Shown in pieces: positions 1 to 5,413 of a stretch of DNA of 13,932 nucleotides. Every line of letters starts with the position of its first letter. The stretch's first letter is position 1. The translations under genes and the position numbers were made by a program. The DNA lies in contig JAFANK010000074.1 in the NCBI GenBank assembly GCA_019232725.1, forward strand, positions 1 to 13,932. Direction: 5' to 3'. Origin of the DNA: Vulcanimicrobiota bacterium. Lineage in GTDB: Bacteria > Vulcanimicrobiota > Vulcanimicrobiia > Eremiobacterales > Eremiobacteraceae. The notes beneath the pieces were generated by a model that was given only the letters and a program-made list of their open reading frames with translations, was not told the DNA's origin and did not search any database.

Positions 1-349
1 CGATGAACTCTGCGAGCAGCGCGGTCGAAAACGGCGTCAACGTCACCACGAATAAGAACCCGATATGCAGCCAGGTCAGGTTGCGATCCGCGCGCTGAAA
101 AAGGTTGAGCTGCGCCTGCTGGCCGATCCAAAAAATGCCCACGGTCATAAATGTCATCAGATACGGGAGCAAGCGGGGTGCAAGCAACACGAGCGCGCGC
201 CAGAGGTCGTGCTCGCCGTGCACGCTTTGGGCCGCCGGTACCCGCAGATCCAGCACGAGCAGCGTGAGCGCCACACCGAACACGCCGTCGCTGAGCGCTG
301 CAAGGCGATCGAGATTTTCACCGGCGATGAGGTTGTAGTATGTACGCAT
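1..349 (-). CDS. TMEM175/DUF1211 family channel protein (3' end beyond window)
   Basis: The reverse strand is open from an ATG at 349 to the left edge, giving the first 116 residues of an integral membrane protein. Residues 15-29 carry the family signature, R-x3-LSDG-x6-T, at the start of the first transmembrane helix; the usual form is FSDG, so Phe is replaced by Leu. A second hydrophobic segment lies at about 57-77 and a third begins near 95. Bacterial members of this family are about 200 residues with six helices and form tetrameric potassium-permeable cation channels, so a bit over half of this one is visible. There is no strong Shine-Dalgarno before the ATG, only an AGG-like stretch about 10 nt upstream, so the start is moderately certain. 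The gene lies 79 nt downstream of the cupin gene on the same strand and may be cotranscribed with it. The family is clear; the exact ion is inferred. Confidence 0.85.
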   Translation of the reverse strand, partial: MRTYYNLIAGENLDRLAALSDGVFGVALTLLVLDLRVPAAQSVHGEHDLWRALVLLAPRLLPYLMTFMTVGIFWIGQQAQLNLFQRADRNLTWLHIGFLFVVTLTPFSTALLAEFI

Positions 350-377
350 GATCTTTGCGCCTACCGGGAGGAACGCG

Positions 378-402
378 ACGGGGTGACCGACGGCCACCCC
401 GT
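378..402. repeat. Strong inverted repeat between cupin and channel genes
   Basis: Perfect 8-bp arms, ACGGGGTG and CACCCCGT, are separated by 9 nt. On the + strand a short T-run (ACTTTTC) follows the right arm. On the minus strand, the coding direction here, no T-run follows, so it is not a standard terminator for the cupin gene. It could be an attenuator, an mRNA-stabilising hairpin in front of the channel gene, or a block to antisense transcription. The repeat is seen in the sequence; the role is inferred. Confidence 0.5.
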
Positions 403-428
403 ACTTTTCAAGGCCCCGCTTTTGGACG

Positions 429-890
429 CTATTGTTTCACGATATTGAAGACCATCGGGCCGTTACCTGTGACTTGCAAGATGGTGTCGGTCTTGGCCAT
501 ACCACCGTGACGCACGCCTGCTGGAATGCTGATGAATGATCCCGGGCCCAGCGTCTTCATGCTCGCCATGTCGACGCTCGCCCCGCTGCCGAACATGAGC
601 ATGCCGGAAAGCACGGTGACCCGCTCTGAATCGGGGTGCCAGTGCAACGGTATTTTCGTGCCGGCCGGCAGCTTCAGCCGGGCCGTATAGAGCGACCCCG
701 CCTTGGTTGGATCCCCCGTGAGGACCGCCATGGAGGCGCCGGGGATGTTGCTCACCGGCGCCCAGGTAAGGCTATCCGGCATGACGATGGTGGCAGACGA
801 CGCCGCTGACGACATATTGTCGGCCGACGCAGCAGTCGCAAGACTCGCCGCGGCGGCAAAGGCGAGACACACAGTCAAGAGCAGTCTCAT
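429..890 (-). CDS. Secreted cupin-domain protein
   Basis: A 153-residue protein starting at the ATG at 890, directly after a near-perfect Shine-Dalgarno. The frame stays open further upstream, but that extension is charged, lacks domain character and runs across the divergent gene. Residues 1-23 form a signal peptide (hydrophobic Leu/Ala core, likely cut after an Ala-Ser-Ala stretch), so the protein is exported. The single cupin domain has both conserved motifs: G-x5-HxH-x3-E-x6-G at residues 77-96 (H83, H85, E89) and G-x5-PxG-x2-H at 117-128 (H128). All four usual metal ligands are therefore present. The family binds a divalent metal in a small beta-barrel; substrates vary from dioxygenase substrates to plain ligand sensing, and nothing here fixes the reaction. 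It is divergent from the channel gene at 981 and upstream of the channel gene at 349. Confidence 0.85.
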   Translation of the reverse strand: MRLLLTVCLAFAAAASLATAASADNMSSAASSATIVMPDSLTWAPVSNIPGASMAVLTGDPTKAGSLYTARLKLPAGTKIPLHWHPDSERVTVLSGMLMFGSGASVDMASMKTLGPGSFISIPAGVRHGGMAKTDTILQVTGNGPMVFNIVKQ

Positions 891-894
891 TGAA

Positions 895-905
895 ATCACC
901 TCTTT
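895..905 (-). promoter_or_regulatory. Near-consensus ribosome binding site of the cupin gene
   Basis: Read on the minus strand, AAAGAGGTGAT ends 4 nt before the ATG at 890. It is almost the full complement of the 16S rRNA 3' end. It fixes the cupin start at 890, and it is much stronger than the sites in front of the other genes here, which suggests efficient translation. Confidence 0.75.
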
Positions 906-957
906 CAATAGCTCGAGCGCGGGCTCGGACAGTCGTTGCGTCCAAGCTCGTTGATTC

Positions 958-972
958 CCTCGCAGGGCGAGG
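958..972 (+). promoter_or_regulatory. Hairpin covering the Shine-Dalgarno of the second channel gene
   Basis: CCTCGC and GCGAGG form perfect 6-bp arms around a 3-nt loop (AGG). The right arm contains the GCGAGGA that would serve as ribosome binding site for the GTG start at 981, seven nt away. If the start is right, folding would mask the site and lower translation. The pairing is visible; regulation is inferred. Confidence 0.4.
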
Positions 973-980
973 ACCCCGTT

Positions 981-1637
981 GTGCAAAGTACGGCCTTCGT
1001 GGGCCGAGAAATCCGCATTTCCAAGGGGAGGTTCGAGGCGTTCTCCGATGGCGTGTTCGCCATCGCCATTACCCTGCTCGTGCTTGGTTTCCAAGCGCCC
1101 AAAGGCAACGAGGCGACTGCCGCCACCATGGGCAGCTGGTTGCTTCGCTTGTGGCCCCAGTACATCGTCTACGCGGCAACGTTCGTCACGATTGGGATCA
1201 TGTGGTTCAACCATTATGCGTTGTTCCACCATGCGCGCCACATCTCGTACGGAGCGCTCGTCGCGAACCTGGCGCTGCTCATGCTCATCGCCTTCTTGCC
1301 CTTCCCGACATTGTTGCTCGGACAATTCGGGCTCGTGTCTACGCTGCTTTTCCTCTATAGCCTGTTGATGGTGCTCATCTCTGTGTGCTATGGAGCGCTC
1401 TATTACGTCGTAATGCTGCAACCCGGCGAACAGGGAAGCGTCGGCGGGTTCATCCGCTCGCGCTCGGCATGGAATACGCTCGGTCCAGTCGTGTATGCGA
1501 TCGCGATGGCGGTGTCGTTCGTCAACCCGCTCGCCGCATTGCTCTTAATCCTGGCGATGGCCGTATTCTACATGCTGCCGATGACCGTGGCCTCGGCGCT
1601 GGCCGCGGGCGCTCGTGGCAGCACCGAGGAGCAATGA
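981..1637 (+). CDS. TMEM175/DUF1211 family channel protein
   Basis: A complete 218-residue integral membrane protein if translation starts at the GTG at 981, chosen because GCGAGGA sits 7 nt before it. TTG codons at 936 or 951 would add a polar N-terminus with no ribosome binding site. The family signature R-x3-FSDG-x6-T occupies residues 17-31 and begins the first helix. Further hydrophobic segments lie near 57-77, 86-106, 111-135 and, as a closely spaced pair, 155-190, consistent with the six-helix fold. Known bacterial members form tetrameric, potassium-permeable leak channels in the inner membrane. The stop overlaps the next start (ATGA at 1634-1637), so this protein and the Tim44-like protein are probably translationally coupled and may act together. 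The gene is divergent from the cupin gene with 90 nt between starts. The family is clear; selectivity and gating are not known. Confidence 0.88.
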   Translation: MQSTAFVGREIRISKGRFEAFSDGVFAIAITLLVLGFQAPKGNEATAATMGSWLLRLWPQYIVYAATFVTIGIMWFNHYALFHHARHISYGALVANLALLMLIAFLPFPTLLLGQFGLVSTLLFLYSLLMVLISVCYGALYYVVMLQPGEQGSVGGFIRSRSAWNTLGPVVYAIAMAVSFVNPLAALLLILAMAVFYMLPMTVASALAAGARGSTEEQ

Positions 1638-2911
1638 GCGCAGTATTCGGCCTCGTCATCGTCAGCGCAGTATTTTTGGTGTTCTGTATCGTGGTGATCA
1701 GCATGATCCGCTCGGCGCGGTCGGCGGCGCGCACGATTGACGACATGCGGCAGATGACGTCGTCACAAGCAACGCTTTCTCGAATGAGTCTCATCCTCCA
1801 ACATAACGATCCCAGCACGCCGGTGGAACAGCTGCTGCGTCCTCTGCGCACGGTGGATCCTGCGTTTTCAGCAGCCGATTTTCTCGCGAATGCGTCAGAC
1901 GCGTTTGTGCGCGTGCGTGGGTCACTTGGTGTTGATGCCACGTCGCTGCCGGTGACTGCCGCAATGGCTGCGCGCTTAGTGGAAGGGCAGCAAGCGCGAA
2001 GCGATGCGGGATCCGACAGCGCGATACATGACGTCAAAGTCGACCACGCAGCGATCAGCGCAGTGCGCGTCGACGAACGCCAGCAAGCAATCGACGTTCG
2101 ATTCGACGGCCGCAACGGTGCCGTGGGCTTTGCACAGATAGCAACATTCGTTCGCCCCGCCGGCGCCACATCCGCAGCAGCGAGCCAGGACACGAACGTC
2201 GGGGCGGCAGGAGCGTCTGCGGTCGCGACGCCTCTGACGCGTTGCGCGCAATGCGGCGGCGAGGTGTTGCGGGGCGCCGCTGTCTGCCCATACTGTGGCT
2301 CGCGGTTGGACCAGACGAACGCTCCGTGGCTGCTCGATGCCATCGCTAACGCCGCACCTTCCAGCTCACCCGCGCCCGCAGACGCGAAGGGTATTGGCGC
2401 AACCATTGGGATGTTGATATCGGCGACCGCTGCTGGCGACAATAGCCCGACCACGATAGCGTTCGGTAAGAATCTTCGCAAGGCGGTGGATCAGATCGTG
2501 GCCGGCGACCCGAACTTCAGTCAGGAACGGTTTTTGAGCTGGGCCACGCAAGCATATCTTGCCCGACACCAAACACAAGGCTCGATCCTCTCCTTGCACA
2601 AGGCCGACATCTTCTGCGTTGTCATCTCGCAAGCAGCCCAGAATATACTCGTACTCTTTGTCTCCCAAGGCCACGACGGAAAAGAGCTGGTCGAAGCAGC
2701 CATATTCACGAGGCCGTTGGGCATCTTGACGCCTTCTCAGGGAACGCAAGCGATGCCGAGCACGTGCGCGAGCTGCGGCTCGCCGTTACCAGCAGGCGCG
2801 ACGATCTGCGCCTCCTGCGGTACGCCGGTCTCCAATGAAACCGGTGGTTGGAAGCTCGAAACGGTGACGGCAGGCACGGCGGCGATCCAAAGCTGGCTGC
2901 AAAAGGGATGA
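1634..2911 (+). CDS. Membrane-anchored Tim44-like protein with duplicated zinc-ribbon unit
   Basis: A 425-residue protein starting at an ATG that overlaps the previous stop; GAGGAG lies just before it. Residues 4-24 form one transmembrane helix, probably a signal anchor. The rest is two copies of one unit. Copy 1 has a Tim44-like region around 74-172, with a 'DPxFSxxxFL' motif near 75-84, and a Cys4 zinc ribbon (C204, C207, C218, C221). Copy 2 has the same motif near 292-301, a similar domain to about 360, and a ribbon with C378, C381, C392, C395. Both ribbons have 2-10-2 spacing and each is followed by a 'W-x-L' stretch (W232, W406). Bacterial Tim44-like domains bind membranes or proteins, by analogy with mitochondrial Tim44, but their roles are mostly unknown. 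The Tim44 assignment rests on motif pattern only; the duplication and ribbons are directly visible. The 3' end overlaps the convergent gene by 126 bp. Confidence 0.75.
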   Translation: MSAVFGLVIVSAVFLVFCIVVISMIRSARSAARTIDDMRQMTSSQATLSRMSLILQHNDPSTPVEQLLRPLRTVDPAFSAADFLANASDAFVRVRGSLGVDATSLPVTAAMAARLVEGQQARSDAGSDSAIHDVKVDHAAISAVRVDERQQAIDVRFDGRNGAVGFAQIATFVRPAGATSAAASQDTNVGAAGASAVATPLTRCAQCGGEVLRGAAVCPYCGSRLDQTNAPWLLDAIANAAPSSSPAPADAKGIGATIGMLISATAAGDNSPTTIAFGKNLRKAVDQIVAGDPNFSQERFLSWATQAYLARHQTQGSILSLHKADIFCVVISQAAQNILVLFVSQGHDGKELVEAAIFTRPLGILTPSQGTQAMPSTCASCGSPLPAGATICASCGTPVSNETGGWKLETVTAGTAAIQSWLQKG

Positions 2912-3889
2912 ACTTCCGCCAGCAGTAAAGCCCCAGCCCTGCAAGATGGCGCGCCGCCGCCGATAGTCGACCGTCAGCACGCAGCAGCCGAATGCCGTTG
3001 GTCCGAGCTTGAGCTGTTCTCGTTCGCCTTCGAACACGTCGTCATCGGGCCGAGTCGTGAACCAGACATCGTGGAATTGTACGGCGCCGGCGCTGACTTC
3101 GGGCACGCGAATCGCGTCGATGCCAGCCTGCTGTCCGGCGTTTTTCACGTAGCGCCACGACGGGTGCTGCTCGTGCCACTGCGTGACGAGCGCGCGCGTC
3201 GCAAAACTCGTGGCGCGCACTGCTTGAAGTCCTTGCAACACTTCCACGTCGCGTTTCGATAAGGCGACGGTTGCCGCAGTATCAAGGGATGCGAGCAGTC
3301 GCCGGCCCTCGATCGCGACCTTGAGTTGCGGGTACTCCGCACCACCGATAAGATGGCCGTTCGCATCCCGCGCGAATGACAGCGGGATTTCTTGGCTTTT
3401 CGCATGATCGGGTTCGCTGCCGTCGCACCGCCACAGAAGCTCACCTCGAGAATAATCAAACGTCCACACGCGCCCTTGCAACCAGCTCGCACCAAGCTGT
3501 CCGGAGAGACCGGCGAATATCGGATCCTGCACGACGTCAGCACGGCGCAAGACGCTCAGCGTTCCGGCATGCGTTGTCAGTGATGGTACGTCCGCAGATG
3601 CCGCAAGGCGCGGGAGTTCGGCGCGGGCTGGGGTGCCTGTGTCAGACATTAAGGTGCCATAACGTCTTGCGACATCATCAAAGATGAAGCCGCTGCCGTC
3701 AGTGTCCACCCAAAAACGCAGCGTGCGCCGATCGGCGGCCGCAAGCGGGATCGCGAAAACGCGCTGACTGACAAACAAGCTTGGAATGGCCACCACGCGG
3801 CACGACGCGCCGGCCTGGGCGGGCATCGTCACCACGGACGCCATCAATGCACACAGCGCGCACAGCTGCCGCCAGCGGCACGCCGTCAT
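2786..3889 (-). CDS. Secreted retropepsin-like (aspartyl protease fold) protein, possibly inactive
   Basis: A 367-residue protein. I chose the ATG at 3889 because it gives a clean signal peptide (residues 1-28, hydrophobic core then AQA-GAS). The TTG at 3937 would lie inside a consensus -10 box. Two loops resemble the catalytic loops of retropepsin-type proteases: VDTDGSG at 61-67 and LDTAAT at 202-207. The first replaces the catalytic-loop Gly by Asp, the second by Ala. Each is followed by a hydrophobic strand and a helix-like stretch, and 'LG...L...V.TFDY' (132-146) and 'VLTVDY' (304-309) match the strands that follow such domains. Active members cut peptides in the periplasm; the changed loops make activity uncertain. 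The C-terminal 40 or so residues are Arg-rich and overlap the end of the Tim44-like gene, and may not belong to the fold. No partner gene is evident; it is divergent from the first RND operon. Confidence 0.65.
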   Translation of the reverse strand: MTACRWRQLCALCALMASVVTMPAQAGASCRVVAIPSLFVSQRVFAIPLAAADRRTLRFWVDTDGSGFIFDDVARRYGTLMSDTGTPARAELPRLAASADVPSLTTHAGTLSVLRRADVVQDPIFAGLSGQLGASWLQGRVWTFDYSRGELLWRCDGSEPDHAKSQEIPLSFARDANGHLIGGAEYPQLKVAIEGRRLLASLDTAATVALSKRDVEVLQGLQAVRATSFATRALVTQWHEQHPSWRYVKNAGQQAGIDAIRVPEVSAGAVQFHDVWFTTRPDDDVFEGEREQLKLGPTAFGCCVLTVDYRRRRAILQGWGFTAGGSSSLLQPALDRRRACRHRFELPTTGFIGDRRTAGGADRRACW

Positions 3890-3936
3890 GCGCAACGTTT
3901 TTGCACGGATTCTTGCATGCGTTGCCGTCAACACCA

Positions 3937-3942
3937 ATTATA
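3937..3942 (-). promoter_or_regulatory. Consensus -10 box for the protease-like gene
   Basis: TATAAT on the minus strand, 47 nt before the ATG at 3889, which would give a leader of roughly 40 nt. No good -35 element lies at 16-18 nt distance. A perfect -10 in GC-rich DNA at a sensible distance supports both the promoter and the 3889 start, but a search with known promoters of this lineage is lacking. Confidence 0.4.
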
Positions 3943-4012
3943 GAGGTCGGCGTGGCAAGCGTGGGTGCAAAGCGGTACTAAGTAGACGGGCAGATACTTG
4001 ACATCCGGACAT

Positions 4013-4039
4013 TTGGTTCTCCTGGCGTATGCATACAAT
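4013..4039 (+). promoter_or_regulatory. Possible promoter of the first RND operon
   Basis: TACAAT at 4034-4039 matches five of six -10 positions. A weak TTGGTT lies 15 nt upstream (4013-4018). Transcription would start near 4046, about 70 nt before the lipoprotein start and inside the stem-loop that follows. The match is modest and the spacing is short. Confidence 0.3.
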
Positions 4040-4043
4040 GTGG

Positions 4044-4068
4044 AAGCGGGCCCGTGGGCCGGCCGCTT
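4044..4068 (+). repeat. GC-rich stem-loop at the likely 5' end of the RND operon transcript
   Basis: AAGCGG (4044-4049) pairs with CCGCTT (4063-4068). The 13 nt between them contain a further GGCC/GGCC pairing, so a longer, bulged stem is possible. Being next to the possible -10 box, it could be an operator or a leader hairpin. The role is inferred only. Confidence 0.35.
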
Positions 4069-4113
4069 TGTGCTGAAGGTCCGCTGCATCCGCGACCGTA
4101 AGTGGCGCGGACG

Positions 4114-5376
4114 ATGAAACCACCCGCCGCATGGACGGCCATCCTGATCGCCCTCTCACTCACCGCCTGCGCCCATCACGGCCCACCGGGTGGCGGCGGC
4201 CCTATGGGCGGCGGTAATTTTGCCATGCCGGTCGCCGCTGCTCCCATCACGCGCGGTCAGATAGCCTCGACCTTCAGCGTCACGAGCACCGTCGTGCCAT
4301 TGCTGCAGGCGTCTCTTTCCTCCGTCATCTCGGGCAACGTCTTGTCGGTGACCCACCAGATCGGCGAACATGTCTCTAAAGGGGAGTTGCTCGTCAAGAT
4401 CGACGACAGCACGCTGCGCGCGCAGCTCGCCCAAGCGCAAGCGCATTTGGCGAACTTGCAAGCCACGTACTACGGCGGCACCAAGTCCGCGTCGGCGAAT
4501 CTGCAATCCGCCAAGGTGACGATGCAGACGGACGCCGCGAATTACCGGCGCGACCTCGAGCTCTATTCGCAAGGCTTCGTCTCCAAGCAGCAACTGGATC
4601 AAGCACGCAGCACGGCGCAAGCCTCGCAGGCGGCTTATCAAGGTGCGGAGGTCGCGAACACAAACGCGAGTGTCACCTCAGACACGAGTGCCGCGAGCGC
4701 AGATCTCAAAAACGCGCAAGCCGCCGTGCAGCAGATCGCGGCGCAGATCGCGCTGACCAACGTCACCGCCCCGTTTGACGGCATCGTGACCCAGCGCAGC
4801 GTCGATCCGGGAACGCTTGCGTCGCCGGGCACGGCGCTCGTCCAAGTGTCGCAGCTCGATCCGGTGTATGTCGATGCCGGCATCTCGGGTGACGACTTGC
4901 AGTACGTGAAGGTCGGCACGCCCGTGACCGTCACGGTGAACAACATCCCTGGGCGCCAGTGGCACGCAAGCGTCGCCTATCTCAACTTGGCCTCGAATCC
5001 GGGGTCGCTCACCTACCAAGCCCGCGTGCGCGTGGCCAACCCGGATCTCACGTTGCGCGGCGGCATGGTGGCGACGGTCGATATCGTGCGCTCGCACAAG
5101 AACAACGTGCTGATCGCGCCGCGCGCCGCCGTGTATCAGACAGATGCAGGCTACTCGATGTTCATCATCCAGGACGGCAAGGCTGCGGCAGTGCCGATCG
5201 AACTGGGCGTGTCGAACGACCAAGTCGCCGAGGTGTCCGGCACCGGTCTCAAGCCCGGCGTGATGGCGATTTTGAACCACTCGGTGCTGTTGCAGCCCGG
5301 AACTCCCGTGCAAGTCTTGCCTGCGGGCGGCGGCCCGCCGCAGGCCAAGTCCGGCGGCAAGAATGGGGCGGGATGA
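4114..5376 (+). CDS. RND efflux membrane-fusion lipoprotein (HlyD/AcrA family)
   Basis: A 420-residue periplasmic adaptor starting at the ATG at 4114; a GTG at 4102 in the same frame would only lengthen the signal peptide. Residues 1-19 end in the lipobox LTAC, so Cys19 is lipidated and anchors the protein in the periplasm. A Gly/Pro-rich linker (about 20-40) follows. The two lipoyl half-motifs are near 70-100 and 215-240 ('APFDGIV'), split by an Ala/Gln-rich coiled-coil hairpin (about 100-210) that contacts the outer-membrane channel. Beta-barrel and membrane-proximal domains fill 240-400, and a Gly-rich tail ends the protein. Its job is to join the inner-membrane RND pump, whose gene begins 37 nt downstream, to a TolC-type outer-membrane protein, which is not encoded here. 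No regulator gene is adjacent. Family assignment is firm; substrates are unknown. Confidence 0.93.
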   Translation: MKPPAAWTAILIALSLTACAHHGPPGGGGPMGGGNFAMPVAAAPITRGQIASTFSVTSTVVPLLQASLSSVISGNVLSVTHQIGEHVSKGELLVKIDDSTLRAQLAQAQAHLANLQATYYGGTKSASANLQSAKVTMQTDAANYRRDLELYSQGFVSKQQLDQARSTAQASQAAYQGAEVANTNASVTSDTSAASADLKNAQAAVQQIAAQIALTNVTAPFDGIVTQRSVDPGTLASPGTALVQVSQLDPVYVDAGISGDDLQYVKVGTPVTVTVNNIPGRQWHASVAYLNLASNPGSLTYQARVRVANPDLTLRGGMVATVDIVRSHKNNVLIAPRAAVYQTDAGYSMFIIQDGKAAAVPIELGVSNDQVAEVSGTGLKPGVMAILNHSVLLQPGTPVQVLPAGGGPPQAKSGGKNGAG

Positions 5377-5413
5377 CCGCTCGGCCTAACCTTTCCGCCC
5401 GGCGATGATATAG

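Larger units (their letters stand above)
3890..4113. other. Divergent intergenic region between protease-like gene and RND operon
   Basis: This 224-bp stretch has no convincing gene; short open frames on both strands lack family features and clash with the promoter signals. It holds candidate -10 boxes for both directions and a GC-rich stem-loop, each listed separately. A TTGACA at 3998-4003 has no -10 box at the right distance. GACAT occurs twice as a direct repeat (4000-4004 and 4008-4012), and GTCCGC (4079-4084) can pair with GCGGAC (4107-4112) just before the RND start codon. I see no regulator gene nearby. Confidence 0.5.

Noticed and set aside
891..1421. Upstream extension of the cupin reading frame
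   Set aside because: The added 177 residues are charged and Gln/Glu/Arg-rich, run through the divergent channel gene, and a near-perfect ribosome binding site marks the start at 890.
1522..2481. 319-residue open frame antisense to the Tim44-like gene
   Set aside because: It is Ala/Arg/Ser/Thr-rich with no domain pattern, and the opposite strand encodes a protein with clear internal repeats and cysteine motifs. Typical of GC-rich antisense frames.
3998..4003. TTGACA as a -35 box for the RND operon
   Set aside because: The sequence 16-18 nt downstream (around 4020-4027) has no -10 resemblance; the nearest TACAAT is 30 nt away.
3938..4159. Small leftward open frame in the divergent intergenic region
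   Set aside because: No family features; it overlaps the adaptor start and covers the promoter signals of both directions.
4678..5313. 211-residue open frame antisense to the membrane-fusion gene
   Set aside because: It is His/Arg/Asp-rich low-complexity sequence, a shadow of the real adaptor gene.
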